From: Saprospiraceae bacterium
GTDB lineage: Bacteria > Bacteroidota > Bacteroidia > Chitinophagales > Saprospiraceae
Assembly: GCA_020630495.1 (NCBI GenBank)
Contig: JAHDBH010000019.1
Location: 1-47,910 of the forward strand
DNA length: 47,910 bases
Direction of reading: 5' to 3'
Shown here: positions 25,786 to 34,619 of the stretch, in pieces
How positions within the stretch are numbered: position 1 is the first letter of the stretch
Layout: every line of letters starts with the position of its first letter
Notes under the pieces: generated by a model
Databases searched by the model: none
What the model was told of the DNA's origin: nothing
The model's input: the letters and a program-made list of their open reading frames with translations, nothing else
Made by a program: the position numbers and the translations under genes

Positions 25786-26477
25786 TCACGCAATAGGGAG
25801 GAGTATAGGCGCTGGAGCTTGGACGGTCTGCATCCCAAGCGATAGTGAATAAATACCCATAGATTAATCAAATTGACGCGTAGCCAGCTGTTCTTCTGAT
25901 ACTTCCTCGAGCTGACTACGACATTATCGGTAATGATGGAGTAGGGTACATCCGCCGCTCGGATTCTACGCGTCATGTCAAAGTCTTCCATGATGCAGTA
26001 CTTCTCATCATATCCACCCATGAGTTGCCATGTCGTTCTGGTAAAGTATTGACATTGATCTCCTGCTCCAGCGAACATGCCGTCACCCTGGGTATATCGA
26101 CTGTTCCAGCGGAGAAGCCAGCTCTCTGGATCAAATCTGTAGGAGAAAAAGCCGTAGCCATCACCCTTCTCTATCTGAGCGCCTATGAGGGTTGCATAGT
26201 TTACGGGCGGCCTGACATCAGCATGCACGTACCACAGTACATCACCGCGACTGTGCAGGGCGCCGAGATTCATCTGCACAGCTCGCCCAGCCTGATCTGA
26301 TCGCACATAGCGCACTGGCGCGTAGCTCTCACATACATCCTCCGTATGGTCAGTACTCTCAGGTGAGTCGACGACAGTGATCTCTAGATGCTCATGAGCG
26401 GTCTGTAGCAGGTGAGGTAAGAGCTCAGCGAGATTTTCAGCTTCGTTGTATGCTGGTATGATAATACTCAGTCTCAT
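25782..26477 (-). CDS. glycosyltransferase family 2, TIGR04283-type
   Basis: A 231-aa GT-A fold enzyme. The start MRLSIIIPAYNEAENLAELL, the first acidic motif VVDSPESTDHT, the DXD-like HADVRPP and the later FMGGYDEK-like segment LMGGYDEKYCIMEDFD match the group annotated as TIGR04283 arsenosugar-biosynthesis glycosyltransferase. That function is a family label; the usual radical SAM and TIGR04282 partners are not in the window. It is divergent from the DUF547 gene, with only 84 bp between the starts. Confidence 0.85.
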   Translation of the reverse strand: MRLSIIIPAYNEAENLAELLPHLLQTAHEHLEITVVDSPESTDHTEDVCESYAPVRYVRSDQAGRAVQMNLGALHSRGDVLWYVHADVRPPVNYATLIGAQIEKGDGYGFFSYRFDPESWLLRWNSRYTQGDGMFAGAGDQCQYFTRTTWQLMGGYDEKYCIMEDFDMTRRIRAADVPYSIITDNVVVSSRKYQKNSWLRVNLINLWVFIHYRLGCRPSKLQRLYSSLLRD

Positions 26478-26561
26478 AGAGGACTTTGCATAGAAGATAT
26501 GATAACATTTTACGCGGCGCGTTCTTTCCTATATACGATGATGCATAGACGAACAGATTTT

Positions 26562-27323
26562 ATGAGAGTAATTGGATTTTTTCTCCTACTCATTTGGACG
26601 AAAGTCCCCGCTTACTCCCAGCAAAGCTACATGACGACTAGCGTAGAAATGCTAGAAAATCTACGAGATGGGAAGGCGGTAGATGACCAGTTAGCGATAT
26701 TCCGCGCGAGCACGCATGACGAGATCGTACAGGAGATAGATACAGATGCCGAGCGACTGGCTTTCTGGGTGAATGTTTACAATGCCTACATCCAATATGT
26801 CCTCACAGAACAGCCCGATCTCTATGAGGACCGTAGAGCATTTTTCTCAGAGCCGCGCGTACAGATCGCTGGCCGCACCATGTCATTTGAGCAGATAGAG
26901 CACGGCATCATCAGGCACTCTGCACTGCCATGGGGACTGGGGATCATAGGAAAGATCTTCCCACCACGCTGGGAGCGCGACCTGAGAGTACAGGACAAAG
27001 ATTGGCGCATACACTTTGCTCTCAACTGCGGTGCCAGAGACTGCCCACCAGTGGCCATCTACCATCCAGATGAGATCAGTGAGGAAATGGACTTCATGAC
27101 TACGGAGTTTCTCCGAGAGACTACGGTCTATGACGGAGAGACCATGACGGCTGAGGTGGTGGCACTGTTCAATTGGTTTCGCGGTGATTTTGGTTGCAAG
27201 AGTGGTGTCAAGAAAATCTTGACCGACTACGATATCACTACCGAGAAGCCTAAGAAAATCGATTACCGCTCATACGACTGGACACTCGATCTAGGAAACT
27301 ATCGCGATATCCCTCAGCAGTGA
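26562..27323 (+). CDS. exported DUF547 protein
   Basis: A 253-aa secreted protein of unknown function. From the ATG at 26562 it has a clean signal peptide (MRVIGFFLLLIWTKVPAYSQ). The DUF547 core includes AFWVNVYNAYIQYVL and the signature HFALNCGARDCPP. Later come FNWFRGDFG and a Lys-rich end. An ATG at 26499 in frame would add 21 residues that spoil the signal peptide, so it is not preferred. DUF547 has a papain-like look in structural surveys, but I see no proof of catalysis here. Confidence 0.88.
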   Translation: MRVIGFFLLLIWTKVPAYSQQSYMTTSVEMLENLRDGKAVDDQLAIFRASTHDEIVQEIDTDAERLAFWVNVYNAYIQYVLTEQPDLYEDRRAFFSEPRVQIAGRTMSFEQIEHGIIRHSALPWGLGIIGKIFPPRWERDLRVQDKDWRIHFALNCGARDCPPVAIYHPDEISEEMDFMTTEFLRETTVYDGETMTAEVVALFNWFRGDFGCKSGVKKILTDYDITTEKPKKIDYRSYDWTLDLGNYRDIPQQ

Positions 27324-27342
27324 TTTCTCACCGCCCTTATGG

Positions 27343-28470
27343 TCAGAATGCTTCATTGACCGTGAAGTAAAAGTTCCACCCGTCTGGCTGTGCTCCTACA
27401 TCAAGTCTGATGCGTGTACCCTCCGCCTCATCCAGTAGATAGCGGACCCCAGTACCCACTGACCATCGCAGCGAACTAGCTTGCAGGTCCTTCCCGACGT
27501 GCGCCAGGCTATAAAATCCTGCACCATAGAATCTTCCTTTGATCAAGAATCTCAGCTCCTGCTGCCATGAGAGGATCTGATCTGAGATGAAGCGTCTATC
27601 TGGATATCCGCGACTCAGTGATCCGCTTGAGATATATGGCTGATGATAAAAGGGCGTGCCATCGCTAGTACGCATAGCATAGAGTCGAGTGGCGACGATG
27701 CCTACCTGTCCCATCTCTAGATAGCCGCGAAGATCCACAGTCACCCGAGAGAAGCGATAGTCACTGAGTACTCCTGACCACGATCTATCATGGGTGATCT
27801 GGGTGAAGAGTCCGCGAGTAGGGTAGAATAGCTCGTCCCTAGAATCATACATCGCCGTGGCAGACCACATCATCACATGGCCTCCATCTGATCCAGGAGG
27901 TGTGCAGGCGCATGTCTCTGTCAACTCGGCCAGATCTGGAAGTGAAAAGTGATCATACTTAGTCCCAGCACCTAAGAGTAGCCCTGGCTTTACCTCCCAT
28001 AGACTGGTGTACTGCAGTCGAGGAAAATTGGCGCGGTAGATGATTTCATCCTCCAGCATGCTGTCTGGCCCTAGTCCAAAGAAGCTATAGCTGAACCGAT
28101 AGTACCCTAGCTCTCCCAGGTGCCTTCGCTTGCCATCATTGGCATAGATCTCAAAGGGTGCAAAGAGCAGTAGCTGACCGCGCGTGGTATAAGCTGCACT
28201 ATAAATGATCTGACTCGGGCGAGAGCTCTGATCCTCACCTGGCAAGCGAAAGGTCAATATTCCGAGACCACCTAAAGCAAAACCCGTCTCTGGCAGGAAA
28301 AATGCAAGAGGAAGCAGGCGATGATCAGTTCCTGTGGAATCGACTGAGGACTGCGACCAAGAGTATAGTGGCGAGAGAGACAGCACCACAGCTATTACCG
28401 TGGAGATTGCTATGCTGCAGGAACTATTGGTCACTAGATGAGAGTATATACAAGGTGAGGATGGTATCAC
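27343..28470 (-). CDS. BamA/TamA-family outer-membrane beta-barrel protein
   Basis: A 375-aa protein with an N-terminal signal (hydrophobic around residues 20-37, ending in SWSQ) and a 16-strand-type barrel of alternating polar/aromatic strands. Typical pieces are GLGILTF, YSFFGLGPDS, YDSRDELFYPTRGLF and SLSRGYPDRRF, ending in a C-terminal Phe after WNFYFTVNEA. No POTRA domains precede the barrel, so this is a barrel-only Omp85 member of unknown role rather than BamA itself. The start is a GTG. It is divergent from the M48 protease gene with 40 bp between starts. Confidence 0.85.
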   Translation of the reverse strand: MIPSSPCIYSHLVTNSSCSIAISTVIAVVLSLSPLYSWSQSSVDSTGTDHRLLPLAFFLPETGFALGGLGILTFRLPGEDQSSRPSQIIYSAAYTTRGQLLLFAPFEIYANDGKRRHLGELGYYRFSYSFFGLGPDSMLEDEIIYRANFPRLQYTSLWEVKPGLLLGAGTKYDHFSLPDLAELTETCACTPPGSDGGHVMMWSATAMYDSRDELFYPTRGLFTQITHDRSWSGVLSDYRFSRVTVDLRGYLEMGQVGIVATRLYAMRTSDGTPFYHQPYISSGSLSRGYPDRRFISDQILSWQQELRFLIKGRFYGAGFYSLAHVGKDLQASSLRWSVGTGVRYLLDEAEGTRIRLDVGAQPDGWNFYFTVNEAF

Positions 28471-28510
28471 GAGTGAACATCTTGTAATATTACCCCATCA
28501 TATACAGACT

Positions 28511-29320
28511 ATGTACAGACAACAGAGAAGATATCCCACAGGACGTAGAAGGCGCAGACGCGGAGGAGGACTCATCATTGCACTTGTATTTGTGGCATTT
28601 GCACTGGTGCGCTACTTCAGTAATACGCAGTACAATGAGGTCACTGGACAGAAGCAACAGATAGGTATGACGGTGGAGCAGGAGATTGCTCTGGGTCTCA
28701 ATAGCACTCCTACGATCATCCAGCAGCATGGTGGTCTGTACCAAGACGCAGAGCTACAGGCTTATGTCAAGTCAGTGGGCCAGAAGCTTGTGCGCAATAG
28801 TGCGGCCCGTCACACGCCGTATCGCTATGATTTTCATCTATTGGCTGATCCGCGCACGGTCAATGCATTTGCACTTCCAGGTGGTCAGATCTTCATCACG
28901 CAGGCACTATATAGTCGACTGGAGACAGAAGATCAACTCGCAGGTGTCCTAGGGCATGAGATCGGGCACGTAGTCGGCAGACACAGTGCAGAGCGTGTGT
29001 CTAAGCAGCAACTCGCTAAGGATCTGACGGGCGCAGCAGTGCTCGCGACAGGTGACTACGGTACCGCGCAGGCAGCACAGATGATTGCTAATGTGGTGAA
29101 TATGAAGTACGGTCGCGGTCATGAGCTTGAGAGTGATGATCTAGGCGTACGATTCATGATCAAATCTGGCTATGATCCCCATCAGCTCAAGGATGTCATG
29201 CGCATCCTCAAGGAGGCTTCTGGAGGTGGCGATCGCCAGCCAGAGTTCTTCAGCACGCATCCAGACCCTGAGAACCGCATAGAGGAGATCGAGCGCTCCA
29301 TAGAGAAGTATCAACAGTAG
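28511..29320 (+). CDS. M48-family zinc metalloprotease
   Basis: A 269-aa membrane-anchored gluzincin. The N-terminus is remarkably Arg-rich (GRRRRRRGGG), followed by one transmembrane helix (~21-34). The catalytic domain has H149-E150-x-x-H153 in GHEIGHVVGRHSA, and the third zinc ligand is Glu207 in HELESDD. It ends shortly after the FFSTHPDPENRIEEI segment that is conserved in this branch (BepA/LoiP-like quality-control proteases). Unlike most exported members it has no lipobox, so it is probably held in the inner membrane facing the periplasm. The neighbouring outer-membrane barrel could be a client. Confidence 0.93.
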   Translation: MYRQQRRYPTGRRRRRRGGGLIIALVFVAFALVRYFSNTQYNEVTGQKQQIGMTVEQEIALGLNSTPTIIQQHGGLYQDAELQAYVKSVGQKLVRNSAARHTPYRYDFHLLADPRTVNAFALPGGQIFITQALYSRLETEDQLAGVLGHEIGHVVGRHSAERVSKQQLAKDLTGAAVLATGDYGTAQAAQMIANVVNMKYGRGHELESDDLGVRFMIKSGYDPHQLKDVMRILKEASGGGDRQPEFFSTHPDPENRIEEIERSIEKYQQ

Positions 29321-29480
29321 ATCTGGCGTAGATATATCAACTAAGTCAGATCACGAGATGTACGGACGTCCATCGTCCTCTGGTCATGGTGTTCTATTAG
29401 CAAGCTTTGGCCCTTAAAGTTGCGGAGGTCAAATGGTGATTCCCAGATAGACGTTTGTTTCCACTACCATGATCATTGTA

Positions 29481-30848
29481 TCATGGCAGCATTGCCTCGG
29501 CTTCCTTGGCTCTGAGTTGCTTGAGCTGCGATGCCAGAAAGATGAAGGTAACTGCAGAAGCACCCATATCTGCTATGGGGAAGCTCACCCAGATACCATT
29601 GAGCCCATAGAATCGTGGTAAGATCAGTACTAAGGGAATCAAAAATAGAATCTGCCGAGTCAGTGTAAGTACAAGCGCTGGCCAAGCTTTACCTATGGAC
29701 TGATAATAGGCACTTCCTATAAGATTGATGGCGATGACAGGCGTCATGGCAAATACGATTCTCATAGCTGGTATCGTGAGCTTGATAAGTTGCTCATCCG
29801 TAGTAAATAGCCGGACCAGCTGAGGCGTATATAGCATGATGACGCCAAAAATGATAAAGGCCAGTAGGGTGGAGCTCTTGATGGAGAGTCCTACAATCTT
29901 GCGCACGCGAGTCCAGAGCTCAGCTCCATAGTTGTATCCTATGATAGGTACGCAGCCCTGCGTGACTCCGAGTATGGGAAAGATAGCAAATAGTAAGAAG
30001 CGATTGACGATGCCAAATACACTGAGCCCGATCTCACCGCCCTGAGCAAAGAGCGCATTATTCAAGATAAGATAAAAAATACTCACAGAGCCTTGTCGAG
30101 CAAGCGTAGCCGAGCCAAGTGAAGAAGCCTCGGCCACGATCGCGCCATCTGGTATGAAGTCGCGAGCTGTCAGCTTTATACCACTCTTACCCCGTAGGAA
30201 GAAGATCGCCGTGAAGGCAGCACTGGCAATGTAAGCTGATGTGGTGGCGAGGGCCGCGCCAGACATGCCCATGTCTAGCCAGACGATCAGGATAGGGTCC
30301 AGGATCACATTAGTCACAGCAGGAATGATGAGGGTGACCATGGCGACTTTGGGATGACCTACGGCTCTGATGACATTATTAGCCATCATCGCCCATGCGA
30401 GAAATGGTATACCTGGGACGATGATGCGGAAGTATTCTAGTGCGGGCGCTTTGACCGAGCCCTTGCCACCAAATGCCGTGAGAATCTCCTCCATAAAGAA
30501 GAACGACAGCATAGATAGCAGTATACTAAGTCCCAGCGTGATAGATATCATATTGCCAAAACTCAAAGCGGCCCTCTGCGGATCATTAGCCCCAAGGGCA
30601 CGCGACAGTATAGATGATCCGCCCACACCCACCGCCAGCCCTATACTAGCAAATAGATACATGATAGGTAGCACGACAGTGATAGCACCTATCCCGTCTG
30701 GCCCCACCCATCTACCTACAAAAACCGTATCCACGATGCCATAGATAGACAGCATCAGAATTCCCACTGCTGCTGGCACTGCTTGCTGGCGGAGCAACTT
30801 CACGAGAGGCTCAGTACCAAATGCTCTGGATCTATCGGGGCTAGACAC
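29481..30848 (-). CDS. MATE-family efflux transporter
   Basis: A 455-aa cation-coupled multidrug/toxin exporter with twelve predicted helices in two MatE halves. Typical pieces are IVDTVFVGRWVGPDGIGAI near the start and IIGYNYGAELWTRVRK at the start of the second half. The GTG at 30848 is used as start; it lies 5 nt after a perfect TACCTTTG box. The substrate is unknown. The gene is separated from sua5 by 311 bp. A 7-bp inverted repeat (CCATGAT / ATCATGG) overlaps the stop. Confidence 0.93.
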   Translation of the reverse strand: MSSPDRSRAFGTEPLVKLLRQQAVPAAVGILMLSIYGIVDTVFVGRWVGPDGIGAITVVLPIMYLFASIGLAVGVGGSSILSRALGANDPQRAALSFGNMISITLGLSILLSMLSFFFMEEILTAFGGKGSVKAPALEYFRIIVPGIPFLAWAMMANNVIRAVGHPKVAMVTLIIPAVTNVILDPILIVWLDMGMSGAALATTSAYIASAAFTAIFFLRGKSGIKLTARDFIPDGAIVAEASSLGSATLARQGSVSIFYLILNNALFAQGGEIGLSVFGIVNRFLLFAIFPILGVTQGCVPIIGYNYGAELWTRVRKIVGLSIKSSTLLAFIIFGVIMLYTPQLVRLFTTDEQLIKLTIPAMRIVFAMTPVIAINLIGSAYYQSIGKAWPALVLTLTRQILFLIPLVLILPRFYGLNGIWVSFPIADMGASAVTFIFLASQLKQLRAKEAEAMLP

Positions 30849-31159
30849 TACTACAAAGGTACTGCATGCACCATGGGCTCTGGAGCCGTGCTAAGGTCGG
30901 AGATGATAGCTCTGGTGGTCGACTGCACAGACGCTATCTATGACACTGCATTCCGTCATAGCACATATTACCTGTGGTGATGGAGACTTAAATCCTTGTA
31001 CGGTGATGGCCCACATAAGTGTGCACACGATGGCAAATGCAAGGTCTCTCATAGTACATACTGGCTGATGTATTGGAGGTAACACCCTTGTAGTCGTCCC
31101 AGGTATATAGGACGGTTGATCCTAGGATTACTTTAACCATTGGCTAGAGATATTACTCG
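30849..31159. other. intergenic region with a possible small secreted peptide (minus strand 30891-31052)
   Basis: Within this 311-bp gap the only gene-like item is a minus-strand frame of 53 codons from an ATG at 31052. It starts MRDLAFAIVCTLMWAITVQG, which resembles a signal peptide, followed by a Cys-containing stretch. I find no promoter box or clear ribosome-binding site for it, and it could be chance. The MATE promoter box lies at 30854-30861. Confidence 0.25.
30854..30861 (-). promoter_or_regulatory. -7 element of the MATE gene promoter
   Basis: TACCTTTG on the minus strand matches TAnnTTTG exactly and ends 5 nt before the GTG start at 30848. No TTG is found at 18-20 bp upstream. It also supports the GTG as the true start and implies a leaderless mRNA. 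Confidence 0.5.
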
Positions 31160-32119
31160 CTAGGAGCGCCCAGCAGAGGCTCGTCTGAGTTTATCATTTA
31201 TAGCCCTCCCAAGACCATGATCTGGGACGTATTCAAATCCTATGATCTCCACGTCCATCTGATCGAGCTGACGCAGCATGTGAAATAGATTGCGTGCAGC
31301 CTCTGGAAGGGAGCCTGATGGGCTTAGTGTACAGACGCATTTGGCTGACAAGCCCTCAGGTACAGCCTCAAATGCAAGATAGCCTATGCGATCAGCCTCA
31401 TGCTGATCTAGCAATTCTGCCGCCGAGGCATGAGTCAATGGTGTCCGTGGTGCATAGTGATGTGTGAGCATACCTGGGCTCCGTGGGTTGCTAGCACTGG
31501 TCTGCACGTGTACTGGGACGCCGTGTGTGGCGAGCATCTCTGTCGTGATAGCGCCTTGTCTGAGGACGTAGATCTCTCCATCGCGTACTTCGAGTACAGT
31601 ACTCTCCAGACCTACAGAAGACACTTCACCATCGAGTATGTAGTCGATGCGATCCCCTAGCTGCAGCTGCACATGTGCTGCTCGAGTAGGGCTGATGTAG
31701 CCAAATGGATTGGCACTCGGCGCGGCAATAGGAGTGTCAAGGCGCTGTAAGAGCGCTCTGCAAAGGGGATGCGAAGGTAGACGTACGGCGACCGTAGGAA
31801 GCCCAGATGTCACCAAGTCTGGTATGGTGGATTTTCTCTTACAGAGTAGGGTAAGTGGTCCAGGAGCATAGGTGCGAAGTAGCTCAAGAGCAAGTCCCGA
31901 AGGAGCGACGATATAGTCATCTAGCGCAGCGATATGGTGTGTATGGATGATCAGAGGATCAAATGTAGGTCGACCTTTGACCTCATATATACGAGAGACG
32001 GCTTGTACATCAGTAGCTGCTCCAGCCAGACCGTACACGGTTTCGGTAGGTATAGCGGCGAGTTTGCCCTGTGATAAGTGCAACGCTATGAGGTCGATAT
32101 CGGTAGTGATGATAGCCAC
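31160..32119 (-). CDS. L-threonylcarbamoyladenylate synthase, Sua5 type
   Basis: It makes the TC-AMP intermediate for t6A37 modification of ANN-decoding tRNAs. The 319-aa length and layout are those of Sua5. The YrdC/TsaC catalytic domain (~1-200) includes AIPTETVYGLAG, KGRPTFDPLIIH, PTVAVRLPSHP and IAAPSANPFG; a linker with SPGMLTHHYAPR and a C-terminal Sua5 domain follow. It is divergent from the first T9SS cargo gene; their shared 150-bp region holds the TTGAGGGGTGAA element. No other t6A gene (tsaB, tsaD, tsaE) is in the window. Confidence 0.95.
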   Translation of the reverse strand: MAIITTDIDLIALHLSQGKLAAIPTETVYGLAGAATDVQAVSRIYEVKGRPTFDPLIIHTHHIAALDDYIVAPSGLALELLRTYAPGPLTLLCKRKSTIPDLVTSGLPTVAVRLPSHPLCRALLQRLDTPIAAPSANPFGYISPTRAAHVQLQLGDRIDYILDGEVSSVGLESTVLEVRDGEIYVLRQGAITTEMLATHGVPVHVQTSASNPRSPGMLTHHYAPRTPLTHASAAELLDQHEADRIGYLAFEAVPEGLSAKCVCTLSPSGSLPEAARNLFHMLRQLDQMDVEIIGFEYVPDHGLGRAINDKLRRASAGRS

Positions 32120-32161
32120 GGACTGAGAGACAAGAATATGAATATAATATGCAATAATACT

Positions 32162-32173
32162 TTGAGGGGTGAA
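32162..32173 (+). promoter_or_regulatory. shared upstream element, copy 1
   Basis: TTGAGGGGTGAA begins 108 bp before the ATG at 32270. The TTG is followed after about 18 bp by TTACTTTC, a weak match to TAnnTTTG. The same 12-mer precedes the next gene at nearly the same distance. A second weak signal, GGGCCCT-N4-TTGCT at 32208-32223, has an exact sigma-54 -12 element but a poor -24. Confidence 0.55.
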
Positions 32174-32269
32174 CTATCAGTGTTACTTTCGCGGACAACT
32201 CAATCTTGGGCCCTGAGCTTGCTCGTCGGCCATACAACTACTCAATTTGATTACTAATACAAACTTATT

Positions 32270-34291
32270 ATGGTGAAATTTTACTCAACCTTTATATTAG
32301 CACTATGCCTAGGTGTTTGTCTGACGGCTCAGACTAGTTTCTCGGACGACTTTGAGTCCTATGACGTAGGTGCGCGTCTGGCACAGTCATCTCCAGACTG
32401 GAATACTTGGAGTAATGCTCCAGGATCCACCGAGGATGTGGTGATTACAGATGCTCAAGCCCTCAGTGGTACAAAAAGTATACGTCTAGTAGGATCTGCT
32501 AGTGGTGGACCCAATGACATGGTACTACCGTTTAAGAATAAGTACACCACTGGTACTTTTTCGCTCTCATTTAATGTATTCGTCGTAGAAGGCGGAGGTG
32601 GAGCGTACTGGAATTTTCAAGGAGAACAGACGGTCAATCAGGTATTTTCACACAATACGTTTATCCAACCTGACGGGACTGTGCAGTTTACAGATGGGAA
32701 CAATGCACTCGTGGCACAGTCACGTGTCGTCCTAGGCCAGTGGAATCAGATCGACTACGAGATCAATCTCACGGACAACTCGTGGAAAGTATCCGTCAAT
32801 GGAAACTGCGCTGGAGCCTTTACGAATGTTTCCAATGCAGTCGCCTCTCTCAATCTATATCCTACTGCCAATACTGATTTCTTTGTTGATGATGTCAGTT
32901 TTGATTGGACTGATGAAGTCCAGTCTTACGGCTATGATGTGTCTGTAGAGGCTGACGAGACGAGCATAGGCGGTCTGGTAGGTATGACCGAGGCCCTTGC
33001 TGGTACCATCACCAATCGTGGCCTAGAAAATATTACAGAAGTCGAGCTTAGTGTCGAGTATCCTGATGGTCCCCAGACATTTACTTATGATGGATTAGAC
33101 CTGGCTACAGGAGAGTCCATAGCTTTTGACCTAGAACAAGACTATGAGCTATCTGAAGGCGATAATAACCTAGTGATCGAAGTGAAATCCATCAACGGCG
33201 GACAGCCAGATGAGGAATCTTGCAATAGTTATGTCTCTCGGACTCTTCTCGGCGTAGTGCCAGCAGAGGGTAAAGGTGTGGTCGTAGAAGAAGGTACTGG
33301 TACATGGTGTGGATGGTGTCCACGTGGTGAGGTATTTATGAATCGCCTTTCGGCAAAATACCCTGATCACTTCATCGGTGTAGCAGTACACAATGGTGAT
33401 CCTATGGCAGTCAGTGGGTATGATGGTCAGCATGGATTTGCTGGATATCCTGCAGCTACAGTGAATAGAAAATCCTCAGATACTGGATTTGGTGTGATAT
33501 CAGATCTCGAAGGGCCATTCCTGCAGTATATCGGAGAGGAGGCCAGAGCAACTATGGAAGTAGGTGCCGTGATGGAAGATGGGCCAGGACTGGTGAGATT
33601 TTCGATAGAGGTCACAGCCAATGTTCCTCTCAATCGACTCTCTAGACTTGCCCTCATACTCACAGAAGATGATCTTACAGGTACATCACCAGCTTGGGCG
33701 CAAGCTAACTTCTACGCAGGAGGTGGTCAAGGCCCTATGGGTGGCTATGAAAACCGTCCAAACCCCGTTCCTGCATTTGACATGGAATATGATCACGTAG
33801 GTCGGGCAGTGCCACTAGGTTTTAGTGGTGACAATAATGCATTTGCTGATGGCTTGATGCCTGGTGAATCGATTATCCTCGAGTATGCCTACGCAATTCC
33901 AGACAGCTGGGACATGGATAAGATGCACGTAATCGCCGCACTCATAGACGTAAGTAGAAACATTGACAATGCCACATCAGTCACTATGGAGGAAGCTCTT
34001 GACAGAGGACTGATCACTAGCACTACAGAGATCGAGTATCTATCAGATGTGGCTGTATCTCCCAATCCTGTACAGGATGAGCTGACTGTGATCATGCGCA
34101 GTACACAAGATACGGAGATGCTTGTAAGTCTTACAGATATGATGGGTAGAGCTATCAGCGCAGAAAGCATCATAGTCCAAGCTGGATATAATACCTACCA
34201 AAGAGATGTAAATGGACTCCAATCTGGTGCTTACATGGTCGTGATGGAAAGCGCAGATGGTATGGAAACTGTGAAATTTATCAAGCAGTAA
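32270..34291 (+). CDS. T9SS-exported protein with Omp28-like thioredoxin domain
   Basis: A 673-aa secreted or surface protein. A signal peptide (to about ALA-like site LTAQT, residue 21) precedes a lectin-like jelly-roll (~24-220; DDFESYDVGARL ... VDDVSFDW) and a CARDB-like beta domain (~225-330). The Omp28-type thioredoxin fold contains C347-G-W-C350 in GTGTWCGWCPRGE. The last ~80 residues are a T9SS type A sorting domain: VSPNPVQDELTV, LTDMMGR, GLQSGAYMVVM and a final KFIKQ. It is likely cleaved and anchored by the T9SS. A redox or disulfide role is inferred only from CxxC. The terminator at 34321 makes it monocistronic. Confidence 0.9.
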   Translation: MVKFYSTFILALCLGVCLTAQTSFSDDFESYDVGARLAQSSPDWNTWSNAPGSTEDVVITDAQALSGTKSIRLVGSASGGPNDMVLPFKNKYTTGTFSLSFNVFVVEGGGGAYWNFQGEQTVNQVFSHNTFIQPDGTVQFTDGNNALVAQSRVVLGQWNQIDYEINLTDNSWKVSVNGNCAGAFTNVSNAVASLNLYPTANTDFFVDDVSFDWTDEVQSYGYDVSVEADETSIGGLVGMTEALAGTITNRGLENITEVELSVEYPDGPQTFTYDGLDLATGESIAFDLEQDYELSEGDNNLVIEVKSINGGQPDEESCNSYVSRTLLGVVPAEGKGVVVEEGTGTWCGWCPRGEVFMNRLSAKYPDHFIGVAVHNGDPMAVSGYDGQHGFAGYPAATVNRKSSDTGFGVISDLEGPFLQYIGEEARATMEVGAVMEDGPGLVRFSIEVTANVPLNRLSRLALILTEDDLTGTSPAWAQANFYAGGGQGPMGGYENRPNPVPAFDMEYDHVGRAVPLGFSGDNNAFADGLMPGESIILEYAYAIPDSWDMDKMHVIAALIDVSRNIDNATSVTMEEALDRGLITSTTEIEYLSDVAVSPNPVQDELTVIMRSTQDTEMLVSLTDMMGRAISAESIIVQAGYNTYQRDVNGLQSGAYMVVMESADGMETVKFIKQ

Positions 34292-34320
34292 GGATAACCT
34301 ATTTCTGCTATAAATCAGCT

Positions 34321-34358
34321 AAAGAGGCCGCCCATCGTCAGATGGACGGCCTCTTTAT
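34321..34358 (+). terminator. intrinsic terminator after the Omp28-like gene
   Basis: A 16-bp near-perfect stem (AAAGAGGCCGCCCATC / GATGGACGGCCTCTTT, one mismatch) with a 4-base GTCA loop lies 29 bp after the stop. The T-run is short, so efficiency is uncertain. Confidence 0.75.
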
Positions 34359-34510
34359 GTATAGGATCTCCCGAGCCATTGCTCGACGGAGTAGACTTAC
34401 ATCTGATGTGTTGTAATCAGAGTGCTCACCTAGCGTAGCTACTCGCACACAGACCGACATCGATTAGATGAGTCACCCATATCAGTCAATCGAAGACCAT
34501 TTGTAGAAGA

Positions 34511-34522
34511 TTGAGGGGTGAA
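34511..34522 (+). promoter_or_regulatory. shared upstream element, copy 2
   Basis: TTGAGGGGTGAA begins 109 bp before the ATG at 34620, matching copy 1 in both sequence and distance. TATTTTTTG follows 22 bp after the TTG. Nearer the gene, TAACTTTC within TGCAGTAACTTTCAC resembles CAGTGTTACTTTCGC downstream of copy 1. Confidence 0.55.
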
Positions 34523-34619
34523 ATGGTCAACAAGATTATTTTTTGCCTCTATAATACTTCGATATATGAACTATTGCAGTAACTTTCACATCATCTTCAT
34601 CAATCAAACCAATACGAAA

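Noticed and set aside
26499-26561. Upstream ATG extending the DUF547 protein by 21 residues
   Set aside because: It places charged residues before a good signal peptide that starts at 26562.
29404-29420. TTGGCCCTTAAAGTTGC, resembling a sigma-54 site
   Set aside because: Spacing is off by one base, and it lies between two convergent genes with no gene downstream to drive.
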